Origin: Mastigamoeba balamuthi
Lineage: Eukaryota > Evosea > Mastigamoebida > Mastigamoebidae
Direction: 5' to 3'
NCBI GenBank assembly: GCA_902651635.1
Contig: CACRSC010000014.1
Span: 1 to 64,000, forward strand
DNA: 64,000 bases
The notes beneath the pieces were generated by a model. It saw nothing but the letters and a program-made list of their open reading frames with translations. It was not told the origin of the DNA and did no database searches. Below are positions 42,330 through 53,099 of the stretch, piece by piece (position 1 is the stretch's first letter; the number at the start of each line of letters is the position of its first letter). The position numbers and the translations under genes are program-made.

Positions 42330-43925
42330 ATGCGCACACACAGCCGCGGCTTGGGACGGGCAGCTCTGTCCGCTGTCGCTGCCTGGGCTGCAGTGCTATG
42401 TGCTGCTGCTGCTGCTGCGCAGTGTCCCGCTGCCTTCTGGTCGTTCGACCCCGACGTCCTCTACGACCAGTCCAACGCCCACAACCTCACCCCAGCCTCG
42501 GGCACCTCCACGCAGGTCCCGGGCGTCGTCGGCACCGCCCTGGCCAGCGCCATCGGGACCGCGGCTGTGCTGGGCACCGCACCGTCGCGGGACGTGCAGG
42601 TGGGCACGAGCAGCTTCAGCATCATGCTCTGGGTCAAGATCCCACCGACCCAGGCGCAGTTCGATGTCGCCGTGAACCCGGACATTGGGGGGAACAAGGC
42701 TGGCTTCGGATTGCGGTACAACTATACGGGCATCAAGGGCATGCAGCTCAAGCTCTGCGGGAACAACAAGGGCTGCCTCTACATTGGCGCCTGCCACAAC
42801 ACGTCCGACAACCAGTGGCACCACTACGCTGTCACGCTGAACAACATCACGAGCATGGGTGTCTTCTACCTCGACGGCGTCGCACAGCCCTCGTCCTGCT
42901 CCCGCTGCATGCGCAAGAACGGGATCGGGCCCTGTGTGACGGACTGGGGCCCCCGGGGCAAATGCGACTTCAGCGAGCTCCTCTCCGACGACGTCTCGCG
43001 CAGCTGGGTCGGCCTCCAGCTCATGGTGGGCCCGCAGGTGGTGGACGAGGTGATGCTCTTCCACCGCGTCCTCCCGCCAGAGGAGATCGCCCAGGCTGCC
43101 AACCTGTCCACAGCTGCCTCCTACGCTGCCCCCTGCACGTCGCTGCCCACCACGTGCTACGAGCCCCCAGCCACCGCTGGCGCTCTGCCCCCTGTGCTGG
43201 CCAGCGCAGCGTTCACTGGGGGAGGCCGCGTCGTTGTGCGCGTCAACGCCCCACAGGTCAGCTCGCGTTCGCTGCTCTCGTTCTCCCTCGGCTCCTGCGT
43301 CCTGCCATCCTCTGGCCCTGTGGCTGTGACTGCGTGCAACGTGCAGTACACCATCGATACCACGTGGACTGCCCTGACGGCGTGCGAAGGGGGCATTGTT
43401 GTGCGCAGGCCCTCAGGTGGGGTTGCAGTTGCCCAGGTCGCCCTGGTGGTGTCTTACAACGAGTCCTCTGGCGCCCCCTTCTCTGTCCAACTGCCATTCG
43501 CCCTCACCTTCGTCACCACCGTCACCGCCTCAGCCCCCCTGGCCGCCGTCGCCCTCGCCCCGGGAACTCCCGTTGCCAGCAGCGATTTCGTGGAACCTGC
43601 TGTGTTCTCGGTGCTGTACAGCGACGCCAGGCTCAGTGTGCCCTGCTCGCGCTTCGCCCCGGGGAGCAAGGTCTACATGGCCACCACCATCGACTCCCCC
43701 CTCCTCGCTGTCTCCCAGACGTCCCTCCTCGCCGTCACTGCGTGGGGACCCGCTGTGTCAGCAGAAAGCGGTTTCAACCTGACCCACTGGGTGGCTGACG
43801 ACCTCACAAGCCCGTCGTCCCCTGTGCTCTCGTTCGTGCTGGACAGATCCCAGTTTTCAGCAACCCGTGCTGGAAACGCCTTCACCATCACTGCAGAATT
43901 CGGACTGAGCTACCCCGGAGTCTGA
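42330..43925 (+). CDS. Secreted LamG/ConA-fold protein, array copy 3
   Basis: One exon of 531 residues, ATG 42330 to TGA 43923-43925. Signal peptide MRTHSRGLGRAALSAVAAW with an Ala-rich core, then LamG (AFWSFDPDVLYDQSN, NQWHHYAVTLNN, GVFYLDG) and the beta-rich C-terminal half. The middle matches copy 1 better at some sites (VSSRSLLSFSLGSCVLP), while the last 150 residues match copy 2 almost exactly. The DNA between 43477 and 43925 and between 40860 and 41309 is nearly the same, a conversion tract or very recent duplication. Confidence 0.8.
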   Translation: MRTHSRGLGRAALSAVAAWAAVLCAAAAAAQCPAAFWSFDPDVLYDQSNAHNLTPASGTSTQVPGVVGTALASAIGTAAVLGTAPSRDVQVGTSSFSIMLWVKIPPTQAQFDVAVNPDIGGNKAGFGLRYNYTGIKGMQLKLCGNNKGCLYIGACHNTSDNQWHHYAVTLNNITSMGVFYLDGVAQPSSCSRCMRKNGIGPCVTDWGPRGKCDFSELLSDDVSRSWVGLQLMVGPQVVDEVMLFHRVLPPEEIAQAANLSTAASYAAPCTSLPTTCYEPPATAGALPPVLASAAFTGGGRVVVRVNAPQVSSRSLLSFSLGSCVLPSSGPVAVTACNVQYTIDTTWTALTACEGGIVVRRPSGGVAVAQVALVVSYNESSGAPFSVQLPFALTFVTTVTASAPLAAVALAPGTPVASSDFVEPAVFSVLYSDARLSVPCSRFAPGSKVYMATTIDSPLLAVSQTSLLAVTAWGPAVSAESGFNLTHWVADDLTSPSSPVLSFVLDRSQFSATRAGNAFTITAEFGLSYPGV

Positions 43926-44281
43926 GTCACCGTCTTTTCTCCTCTCATTGCTCATGGCAGACACCACAAACTCGGCTCGCATACCATGCAAAGCCGCAGG
44001 CCACCCTCGACCCAAAATGACAAGATCATCTCAAAGCAGCGATCGGGTGCTTCCATCCGTTTGATGTAAGGCCTTACTTCTCTCCGCGTAGCACACGCCT
44101 CTCTGCCTCATGTGCGTGGTAGATATGAAGGTGCAGATGCCAGGCCGGTGATTCACGTAGCACGGGAAGGTGGGCCGTTGTTATCGGCACATTTCGAAAA
44201 AGACCGTCAGCGAACAGCTCCCTCAGCCCCCATCGGGTTGCTCGCCCCTCCTTTCCTTTGCCTCGCCAACGCTTTCCCCCG
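43926..44281. other. Array spacer, 3' flank of copy 3
   Basis: No gene. It is similar in order to the 3' flank of copy 2 (41310-41520): a GTAGCACA(T/C)...CCTCTCT block and GGCACATTTCGAAAAAG occur in both. This shows each array unit ends with a remnant of a further copy. Confidence 0.6.
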
Positions 44282-45198
44282 ATGGGCAGCCGTTTCGCCC
44301 TGCGTGGGGCTGTCCTGTCCGCAGCTCTAAGTGCCCTATACGCAGCTGCTCAGCTCACCAGTCCCCGCTGGCCCTCCGACGACAACGTTCTCTGCGAGGG
44401 GGCCGCAGGCGATCTGCTGCCTGTGCTGTGCTGACAAGCGCACTGTTCACTGGGGCCGACCGCGTCGTTGTGCGTGTCAGCGCCTCAGAGCTCGGCTCGC
44501 GCTCGCTGCTCTCGTTCTCCCTCGGCTCGTGCGTCCTGCCAGCCTCTGGCCCTGTGGCTGTGACCCCGTGCCAGGCGCAGTACACAATCGAAGCAGACTG
44601 GACTGGCCTTACAGAGTGCAAAGGGGGCATCGCTGTGCTCTGGCCCACCGCTGCAGAGGCCATCGCCAAGGTCGCCCTGGTGGTGTCGTACAACGAGTCC
44701 TCTGGCGCCTCCGTCTCTGCCCAGCTGCCCTTCGCCCTCACCTTCGCCACCACCGTCACCGCTTCAGCCCCCCTGGCCGCCGTCGCCCTCGCTCCGGGCG
44801 CCCCGATCGGCAGCAGCGATTATGTGCAGGCGATGGCATTCTCAGTGCTGTACAGCGACGCCAGGCTCAGCGTGCCCTGCATGCTCTTCGAGCCGGGGAG
44901 CAAGGTCTACATGGCCACCACCATCGACTCCCCCCTCCTCGCTGTCTCCCAGACGTCCCTCCTCCGGGTGACTGCGCGGGGCCTCGCTCTGTCGGCGAAC
45001 GACGGCGTGGACCTGACGACAAAGGTGGCCGTTGACCTGACAGGTCCGTCCTCCCCTGTGCTCTCGTTTGTGGTGGAGCCATCGTTCACGGCTCAGCTGG
45101 ACCGTGCTGGCAACTCCTTCGCCGTCACTGCTGAGTTCCGAGTCAAGTATCCCGGCATCTCAACGCCAGGCACGAACATCCCCGTGCACGAATTGTGA
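44282..45198 (+). pseudogene. LamG-family truncated copy (signal peptide joined to C-terminal half)
   Basis: ATG 44282 starts a plausible signal peptide (MGSRFALRGAVLSAALSALY, then AAAQ) that runs straight into the region matching the linker after the LamG domain; the LamG domain itself is absent. At about 44425-44440 a short insertion relative to the related fragment at 41571 moves the frame, after which the C-terminal half is open to TGA 45196-45198 (VLTSALFTGADRVVVRV ... VPVHEL-like tail, longer than in other copies). A tiny intron could rescue the frame but none of normal length fits. I call it a pseudogene or a decaying gene; the long conserved second half leaves room for recent loss. 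Confidence 0.6.
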
Positions 45199-45560
45199 AT
45201 GTGCTCTCTGTTTGCAGCAACTGCTTGCCTGCCCTGCTTCGCACCGAGTCGCCCAACGCTGCTGGGAAACGCGTCAGAGAAGACCCATAGACCCGGGCAG
45301 GAGAATGGTGTGGTAGGGTATAATAGATGCGGTGGTTGAATTTGAACGGGAGGAGGAGGAGGCTGCGGTGCCAGCAGTGCCGGGGCACCCACACCGCTCG
45401 TCCCCGAGGCAGCCCTGCGGTCCTCTCCGCCGTCCGGGGAGTGAGGGGCAGCAAGGGGGATGCCTCCCCGCGCCCCCTGAACTGGTGCAAAACAGCGTTG
45501 CCGAGGGGTTTGTCCACGGCGAGTGCCGCCGCCAGAGACCCGCCCCGCCCTCCGCCCCCT
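45199..45560. other. Convergent intergenic region
   Basis: 362 bp between the last array member (plus) and the end of the pantothenate kinase gene (minus). No gene seen; contains an AT-rich GGTATAATAGATG stretch at about 45318 that might serve 3'-end formation. Confidence 0.35.
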
Positions 45561-47690
45561 CTACGGCGCGGCGCAGTGGCTGAGCTCGCTGGGCGGCGGC
45601 GGGTGGCTGGGCGCGCGCCCCCGGAGCTCCGGGGTGGCGGGCTGCGGCTCGAGCAGGGCGCCGAGGGCGCCGAGGTAGCCGTCGTGCAGCAGGAACATGG
45701 CCTTGATCTCGCCCTTGGACCAGAACTTGATCGACTCGGTCAGGCGCTCCCAGATGAGCGGGTGGTCGCGCAGGAAGCTCCCCGAGAAGAAGATCGTGTG
45801 CAGCCCATGCAGCCGCGCGTTGAGGAACGCGATCTGCGCCACGTTCATCGTCACCATCTGCGTCAGGCTCTTGGCCACGTCCGCCGTCCTGTGTGCGTCG
45901 CAGCGGCCCACCAGCAGGCGCAGAAGCGCGGCAGCAACTCAGCACAGTTTGCGTGGCAGGGAGGCCCCTGTGCGTGCGGGCGTTGCTGGTGCTGGTGCCT
46001 CTGGCGTGCGTGTGTGTTTGCGCGCGTACGAGACGTCTGCTCGGGGGTTCTTGCTCCGCTGCAGCTTCCCGAAGCTGGCACGCGCGCGCGCACGCCGGGT
46101 TGGCTGGGGTGAGAACCGAGGAGAGCGGCTCCCGGGCACTGGACGAGGGGGGTGGCGCCTCACAAGCTGGCGGTGGTGTCGGCCGAGAGACCGATGGCGC
46201 CGTAGTCGCCGCCGTAGATGTCGCCGACGAGGAGGTCGGCCTTCTTGCTGTCGCCGTCCCTCCAGAGGTCCTTGACCTGCGCGTACGAGCCCACCTGCGT
46301 CAGCAGCTTGCACAGGCCCCAGAAGCTCCCTGCGGCACAGGACGCTGGTCAGAGCAAGCAGGCAACGACGGCGCGGGGACAGCCACTGGCAAGCGCACCT
46401 CCGCCGAGCGCCGTGCCCGAGACACGCTCAAACGAGTCGGGCGACGTGACCTTGTACATGCTGACGCCAGAGCCCACCGTCACGAGCTCAAACGGGAACA
46501 TCCCCTTCTTCTCCGCCTTCCACTGCACAGAACAGCAGCCCCCACGCCGTCAGGCAGGCCAGCAGCTGCGCCGACGACCACAGGCAGCCCAACCAGAGGC
46601 GGAGAGCGCGCGTCGACAGACACAACGGCAGAGGACACAAGAGACGACGGATAGAGACACGCCACAAGGAACCGCGACAGGGGAGGAGGCCGGCAGAGAG
46701 CACTGAAGCGGAGTACGCAGACGGCGTACGCAACGGCCAGGACACAAGAGGCGACGGACGGAAACGTGCAAAGAGGGGCCGCAACAGAGGAGGCCGGCAG
46801 AGACAGCGGCCCAAAGAGAGGCAGAGAGCGCGCATACAACAGACACAACGGCCAGCAGGGCACAAGAGGCTGCGGCCAGAGACACGCCAAGGGGAGGAGG
46901 CCGGCAGAGACAGCAGGGGGGAGCAGAGTACGGACAGTGGGGGTGGAGTAGAAGCGGAACGTGCGGCTCTCGTAGGTGAAGATCTCGTGGTCGCTGTGCT
47001 CGAGCAGGAACACGAGCCCGCGGACGCAGGCCGGCAGCTCCTCGCGCAGCGCCAGCTTCATGCCGGTGCGCTCGCGGACGAGGTCAGCGTACTTGAAGGC
47101 GCCGCCCCCGGTGGCCGGCACCGACATGCTCTGGCCCAGGTACAGCTCCGCCAGCCCGTACTGCCGCACAAACGACAGGAACTGCGGTATCGCGTCCTCC
47201 TCGAACTTGGCGAACCGCAGCACGCCGGTGAGATTCGGCGCTGCGCAGGCGCCGTGCAGGTCCGCCGGCGAGGTGGGGGTTGGAATATCAGTGATTTCGG
47301 GGAATTTCTCGGAAGATGCATGACGATAGGAGATACTCTCAACGTCCCCAGGCGGAATTACCGGGGCAGGGAAAAGGAGAAACGCCTGCGTTGACGTGTC
47401 CAGCGGGGACAGGGGAGGAAGGAGGAGGAGATGAGGCGTTTGCGTACCCTTGAGGCGCAGGCTCATCTTGATGCGCGGGGGCAGCAGCGGGAGGCCCTCT
47501 GGCGGCGTCTCCAGCTTCATGAAGGGCGGCAGCACAGGCGGCGACTCGCGCTCCCAGAACACCTGCGCCGGGCGCTGAGCCGCCGCCGCCGGGGAGGGAC
47601 GGCGGCACGCACCACTTTGACGACAGAGCCCCCCAGGTCGAAAGAGACCGGGGAGCACGGGAACAGCTCCGTGGGCACCGCGTCCGCCAT
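45561..47690 (-). CDS. Pantothenate kinase (eukaryotic type II)
   Basis: ATG 47690, stop 45561-45563, six or so exons. Exon 1 has VSFDLGGSVVKV, the ATP-binding start of the PanK fold. Later exons give NLTGVLRFAKFEEDAIPQFL, SVPATGGGAFKYADLV (the conserved AxGGGAxK region), FPFELVTVGSGVSMYKV, GTALGGG joined to SFWGLCKLLTQ, and VAQIAFLNARLHGL with FFSGSFLRDHP near the end, all in family order. The enzyme phosphorylates pantothenate with ATP, the first and controlling step of coenzyme A synthesis, in the cytosol. Intron 2 carries GGAATATCAGTGATTTCGG; intron 3 (about 46520-46945) is unusually long because it holds degenerate tandem repeats. Confidence 0.94.
46612..46920. repeat. Degenerate minisatellite in pantothenate kinase intron
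   Basis: About three imperfect units of roughly 100 bp share ACACAACGGC(C)AG, GGCACAAGAGGC and GGAGGAGGCCGGCAGAGA in order (about 46618, 46725 and 46845). On the gene's own strand the units are pyrimidine-rich (TCTCTGCCGGCCTCC). They explain why this intron is about 400 nt in a genome of about 50-nt introns. Confidence 0.75.
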
Positions 47691-47819
47691 TCCGCCTTCG
47701 TGGCGACAATGAAAATCTGCGGAAATATCTGTCACAGATTCTCCGCTGTTGGATTTCCTAGGTTAGATATGCATAATCCGTGATCATCCGTTCGTGCGTA
47801 CTCTGACGCTGTACTCTCG
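47691..47819. promoter_or_regulatory. Short promoter region of pantothenate kinase
   Basis: 129 bp between the upstream gene's stop and the PanK ATG, both on the minus strand. It contains CGGAAATATCTGTCACAGATTCTCCG (about 47716-47741): the AAATATCT and GGAGATT-type elements are close together in one short spacer, a compact example of the recurrent pair. Confidence 0.5.
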
Positions 47820-49998
47820 TCACTTTCGGTTAGCCGCTTCTCTCGCGGTTTCCGTCGTGGTTCTGGGGGGTCTTGCCACCCCGCTCGCTTTTCCAGCAGT
47901 CGCCGTCGCCTGCGCTGTACGTCGGGTGGCAGCAGCCGTCCTGTGCAGCTGTGGGATGACCTTGGCCTCCACCGCGGCCCTCAGCCTCGCCCCCGGGGTC
48001 TCCTCGTGCTCCGTCGCCCTCTGCGCGGCCTTTGCTCGGGCCCTGCTTGCGTGCGCCTGTGCAGCAGTGCCCCGGCCGGCAGCCGCAGCCGCAGCCCTCT
48101 GCGGCCTCTTCTTGGCAGCGCAGCTCTTGTGCTGCTGCTGCTCCATCACCCTGAGAGCCGCGTCCGCCACGGTGGCCACTCTCTCCTGGGCGGTTTCCTG
48201 GAAGGAGACGGCCACGACAGGGGGCCTGGCCAGCATGACGCTGTCCCTGCCCCGCTGCGTCTCCAGCGTCTTCCAGAAGCTCAGGTTCATCTGCCGCGGC
48301 AGCGACTCGAGGGCGACGCCCACCACGGCGTGCCCGCCGGCCTCCAGGGGCTCCTCCTGCTGCTCTGTGCTGCTCAGAGGCGGGGGCATCTGGACCAGCA
48401 GGCCGCGCAGGGCCGCAATGTCGTCCTCGAGCAGGTCCTCGACCTCGACAGCTCCGCGATCGCCCGTCTCGCCGCTCGGCACCTGCGCCGCGGCCTCGTC
48501 GACCGTGCGCGGCGGCTCGCGGGCGGGCGCGGGCCCCGCGCGCCGCAGGGCGTCGGCCGAGGGCACCGCGGCCGAGTCGAGGCGCCTGAGCCTGCGCTGC
48601 TCGATGACCGAGGGCGGCTGCCTCCTCTCAAACGCCCTCGGCTTGGCGCGCTGCTCCTCCGCAGGCCTCGCGTCCGCGCACGCGGCTGCTGCGGCGTCGG
48701 TGACATCCGGGGCGGCAGCGCACGCAGGCACCGGCAGCTCCGCGTCCTCCGCGGGCAAGCGAGGCGTCTTCGGCGCTCGGTGCGCCCCCGCTAGTGCTCT
48801 GCATCGCACGAGCGATTGGCACTGCTGCGCGGGGGCCACGAGCGCCCAGACAGCCCCGGCTTTCTTCCTCACACGCAGGAGCCCCTGTGGAGTGTGGGCC
48901 GCGAGTCAGCCCCAGCGCCCAGGGCGGCAGCAAGGGCCCGGTGGTGGGTGGACCTGGCAGTGCTGGGCGGCGACGCAGAGGTCTCTGCGCTGCCGGTACT
49001 GCGCGTACGCCCTCGAGATCTTCCGGCCGCACGCCCTGCGCCTCAGCTGCTCCGCCGCCCGCAGCTGCCTGTACACCACGTAGACGCGCACTATCCTCCT
49101 CGCGCAGATCCTCTTGCGTATTTCCTCCAGCCTCTCGCTCTCCTCCTCCCCCCTCTTTGCCTTCTCCGCAGCGTCTCTCAGCACGTCTCCCACCGATTCC
49201 GCGGGCTGCTGCTGCTGCTCCCGCTCCCGCTCCGGGGCACCCCGGGAGACGACTTCGCCGGCAGCGGCGTGGATGGCGGCGGTCTCGAGGAGCAGGGGGC
49301 TCGCAGGGCTCTGCCCCGCGGCATCGCTGGTGCCGAGCGCTGCGGGCGACGCCCCCTGCGACGTCTCCGTCGTCCCGCCCTCGTCCGAGAACGCCCCCGG
49401 CGACGCCGGCGACTGCCCCGCCCCCGGCGTGGCCGAGCTGTCCACGAGGGGAGGGGGATTAACCCCATCTCAGCGTGAGACGCGAGATTCGTTCCGCGGA
49501 CCGCACGGAAAGCAGAGAGTGTGAGTGTGAGTATGAGTGAGAGAGAGTGAGTGTGAGTGAGAGTGAGTGTGAGTGTGAGTGAGTGTGAGTGTGAGTGTGA
49601 GTGTGAGTGTGAGTGTGTGAGAGTGAGTGTGAGTGAGAGAGTGAGAGAGAGCAGGCGGACCTGTCGTTGGACAGCTGGCGCTGGTGGCGCTGCCCCGAGG
49701 GCCCCGAGTCGCTCGAGGACTGCGGGCCGCCCGCTCGGGAGCCCGGGGCGCCGGCGGGGTCGGCGGGCGGGGCCCCGTAGGCGAGGAGGGAGGCCTGGGG
49801 CAGCGCGAGGGCTGCCGAGGCGGCCGAGGCGGGCGGGGGGTCCCAGGGCACCGCCAGGGGGTCGCCGGGCAGCGAGACGGGGCGGTCGCTCGTGTACCAC
49901 CCGCGCGAGGCGAAGAGCGAGCGGTCGCCCTCGTCGGGGACGGCCGTCGCCAGCATGAACGGCGACGCCGTGCGCTGCTTGCGCCGCAGCCCGAACAT
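47820..49998 (-). CDS. Unrecognised protein with two IQ-like repeats
   Basis: Three exons from ATG 49998 (MFGLRRKQRTASPFMLAT): about 49998-49670, 49449-48953 and 48887-47820 in phase. The N-terminal third is Pro/Ala/Ser-rich and probably disordered. In the middle two similar basic amphipathic units occur, ARRIVRVYVVYRQLR and GRKISRAYAQYRQRR, which resemble degenerate IQ motifs (calmodulin or light-chain binding). The C-terminal half is Ala/Arg/Glu-rich, mostly helical, with LSFWKTLETQRGRDSVML. No enzyme domain is seen. The link to calmodulin-type proteins is inference from the repeat shape. Intron 1 contains a hexanucleotide microsatellite. Confidence 0.6.
49518..49655 (+). repeat. GAGTGT/GAGA microsatellite within an intron
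   Basis: About 135 bp of GTGAGT/GAGTGT units with GAGAGA interruptions. It lies in intron 1 of the minus-strand gene at 47820-49998, where it reads as (ACTCAC)n, and its translation yields false Ser/His/Thr-rich open frames. Confidence 0.9.
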
Positions 49999-50365
49999 CA
50001 GGGGCAGAGACGCGAGGGGGACTCGTTAAATTAGATTGGCAAAGATATTCCGAAATATCAGCACGATTCAATTGAATTATTTGTGTCAGACCGAGACCAC
50101 TCATTCCCAAGACAAAGATCTCTACGCCCCTTCCACTTTTTTCCCGGCCCCACAAGGTCTTATGCCTCAATGGCAGCGGAGCGGAATAATAAAATTCCGA
50201 GATCCAAGATTTCAAATCAAGATCTCCCCGCAGTGCTTGACCATTCGGTTTTACGCCCGCTGAGCAGCACTCATTTCGCGAGCCGTATCAATTGAAAAAT
50301 TGCAACAGACAGACGCCACGGGTGTACAGCAACGTGGCGCGGCTACAAAGAGGGGGGAGGTGGGC
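49999..50365. promoter_or_regulatory. AT-rich spacer upstream of the IQ-like gene
   Basis: 367 bp between the stop of the SAM-PX-LRR gene and the start of the next minus-strand gene. It contains AAGATATTCCGAAATATCAGC (about 50042-50062), two inverted AATATC-type cores 4 bp apart, and several CAATTGAA repeats. No gene is seen. Confidence 0.45.
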
Positions 50366-52701
50366 TCAGGACCGAGGCACGGGGTGCTCCGTCACGAACA
50401 CGAGCGCGTCCCTGATGGTGTGCGCTATCCTGAGCAGCTCCTCGAGCGACGGCTGCGGCTGCGCGACCAGCGAGTCCCTCATCGACAGCGTCAGGAACCT
50501 CGCCGCACACGCACACGCCCGCATCGAGTCGGACACGTCGTCCCACTCCTCCTCCTCGTCCTCCTCGCCGTCCTGCTCCAGCTGCGTGGGCGCGTTGATG
50601 CCCATCATCGTCGCCACACGGCTGACCGCAGGGAAGAACGTCGGCGACAGCTTGTCGGCCGAGCGCACGACGGCCTCGAACCACTTGGCGACGTCCTCTG
50701 CGTTCTCGCGCGAGATCTCGACGACCGCGCGCACCTTGTCCTCGCGCGACATGGCCGCCCGCGCGCTCGTGGGCGACATGCAGGCCCTGAACGCGGGCTC
50801 CGGGGGCTCGGGCTCGGGCGCGGGCTCCCTCAGGTGCTCGTGCGCCGTCTTGAGGGCGGGCGACGGCACGGGCTCCGGCTCGGGCTCGGGCTCCGAGGGC
50901 GGCAGCGTGCGCAGGTACGCGAAGAGGCTGGCGGTGCCCTCGGCGTAGGCCTCGACGAGCTGCTCGTCCTCGAGCGGGTTGCCGACGAGCTCGAGCTGCG
51001 AGCCCTCGGCCGCGAGCTGCGCGCAGGCGGCGAGCTCCGCGGGCAGGCGCGTCAGGCGGTTGTCCGAGAGGTTCAGCCTGCGCAGGCGCGCGAGGGCCCC
51101 GACGCCCGGCGAGAGCCTGGCGAGGCGGTTGCCGCCGAGGTCGAGGTCCTCGAGCGCCGTCAGCGTGCGCATCTCCGGCGGCAGCGCGGCGATCCCGCAC
51201 GACTCGAGGCAGAGGCGCCTGAGCGCGTTGCAGTGCGCGGCGACGACGACGCTGGCGAGCGGGTTGCCGCCGGCGTCGAGCTCTGCGAGGTACGGCAGCG
51301 CGGCGAGGCTGACGTGGAGCTGGCGCAGGAGGTTGTTCTGCACGACGAGGACGCCGAGCGACCTGAGCGCCGAGAGGTCCGGCAGCCTGCGCAGCCTGTT
51401 CCACCCCAGGCGCAGCTCGCGCAGGCACGCCAGCCCCGCGACCTCTGCCGGCAGCTCCTCGAGATCGTTGCCCGTCAGGTCCAGCACCTCGAGGCCCGCC
51501 AGCGTCAGCACGGCCGCCGGCACCGCCCGCACGCCCGCCCACGCCGCCCGCAGCGACCGCAGCGCCGAGAACTGCAGCTCCGCGATGGTCTCGCCGTCGA
51601 GGTGCGCGAGGTCCAGCGCGCCGCAGCTGCCCTCGAGCCGCGCGCGCTGGACCTCGGCCGCGGCCTCGCGCTCGGGCTGGCCCGACCCCGGCGCGGGGCG
51701 CTCGAAGCGGGCGGCGCCCTCGAGCCACGCGCGCAGGTCCTGACGGCGGCCCTCGCGCGGGAGCCGCGCCGCGCGGTTGAGGAACGACTCGAGGCGGCGC
51801 ATGCGCAGGCGCTCGACGGCGCCGTCGTCGCCCTCGGCGCCCAGCAGCGCCCGCGTGGCCTCCTTTCGCGGCGGCAGCCTCGGGAGCTCCGCGTACGAGT
51901 ACTCGGCGTAGAGCTGCCCCCAACGCCCGAGAATGAGAATTCAACCGCCAACTCGAATTCGAATTCGAATTCCCGCGCACGACTCTGTAGAGGTTCTTGA
52001 AGTCCCTGAAGCGCTTGTGGGCCTCGCGGGAGCTCCTGTGGGCCCCGTAGCACCTGACGACGTAGGCCACGCGCTCGCGGTCCCCCGACGCGCGCTCCCG
52101 CGCCGTCCCCGGTATCGAGAAGCTCGCGGGGGCGGCGGCCGCGGTCTCCTCCCCGGCGCCCTCCTCCGCGGGCACCAGCGTCGCGCACTGCCCCTTGGCC
52201 ATCTCGAACACCTCCACGACGGGCGCGCGGCGCTGCTCGGGCGCCTCCGCCGACGCGGGGCGCACGGGGGGCGAGCCCAGGGCGGCGGGGGAGGACACGG
52301 GGACCGCGGAGGAGCCGCGCGGGACGAGGATCGTCGCGCGGCAGGGCGCGGAGGGCGCGGGGTGCGGGCAGCTGCGCAGGACAGAGAGCTCCGACTCGAA
52401 GCGCGCGCGGTCGTCGTCGCGCACGCCGACGGCCTGGAAGAAGCGGTCGCGGGCCTCGGGGGTGGACAGGGCCGCGAGGTCGTCGACCGTGTGCCAGCCC
52501 ATGCGCAGGCACGCGATGCTGGGCCGCGCGGCGAGCGCATTTCAGAACGCAGGCAAAGCGCGCAGGCAAAGCGCGCAGGAACAATATCTTCCCACCTCGG
52601 GGAGATTCTGACGGCGGGAGGAGGGCACACCTGTACTGCTGGAGGCCGATGCGGCCGAGCCAGAGGGGCACGTCCGACTGCCACTGCTTGTTGTGAGACA
52701 T
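50366..52701 (-). CDS. SAM-PX-leucine-rich-repeat protein
   Basis: ATG 52701, stop 50366-50368. Exon 1 (MSHNKQWQSDVPLWLGRIGL) joins exon 2 (ACLRMGWHTVDDLAALSTPE then FFQAVGV) to form a SAM domain. A Pro/Ala linker leads to a PX domain split by an intron: VAYVVRCYGAHR, KRFRDFKNLYR and LPRLPPRK with a helical end LESFLNRAARLP; PX binds phosphoinositides. Then about nine leucine-rich repeats (51590-50960) with canonical units such as LEVLDLTGNDLEELPAEVAG, followed by an acidic/Pro 'SEPEPEPEPVP' run and a helical C-terminal domain of about 170 residues I do not recognise. Likely a membrane-recruited scaffold. SAM plus PX plus LRR in one chain is uncommon as far as I know. The SAM intron carries CAATATCTTCCC on the plus strand. 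Confidence 0.85.
51955..51972. repeat. GAATTC x3 in the PX intron
   Basis: Three perfect tandem GAATTC units, with a further GAATTC nearby at about 51937, inside a short intron of the SAM-PX-LRR gene. The self-complementary units could fold back on themselves. Confidence 0.8.
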
Positions 52702-53099
52702 TGCCGAGGGTCGCAGTGTTGCGGCAACCGCTGCCGCGCAGTTGGGAGAAGCAGGGAAAACGGCAGATCGTATCGAGCCCGATATTTCTATAGCAAATCT
52801 CCGACATTTCCCCGGAAGAATCTCTGCGATTCCAACAACAGTATAATGTCCACTGTACCTCCCGGCATGTAGTAAGGTCCAAAATCCTTGATTGAACAAT
52901 TGGCAACGCATTACCACACCACACCACTGGCCGGTTCATTTCTTATAAAAGGGAAAAGGGACCAGGGTTTCCGAGAAAGCTGACTCAGGAAGTGTCAGAT
53001 TTCGCTATTTATTTCACATTTCAACCACAGGACGTTCACAATTTATACATCGCAGTTTCACCGAGTGTCGTTCCACCGCTGACCCGAACCCCTCCGACC
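52702..53099. promoter_or_regulatory. Divergent promoter with TATA box
   Basis: 398 bp between the SAM-PX-LRR ATG and the first four-TM gene. TATAAAA lies at 52944-52950, pointing right, about 150 nt before the ATG. On the left CCCGATATTTCTATAGCAAATCTCCG (about 52777-52802) again pairs ATATTT with AATCTCC. Confidence 0.5.

Noticed and set aside
49459-49700. Ser/His/Thr-rich repetitive protein segment
   Set aside because: Translation of the GAGTGT microsatellite inside an intron whose splice sites join the flanking exons in phase.
50343-52502. 719-codon minus-strand frame overlapping the SAM-PX-LRR gene
   Set aside because: It is the right frame only in its first third (SAM/PX part); beyond the PX intron it runs out of frame with the LRR region, giving Arg/Ala-rich noise.
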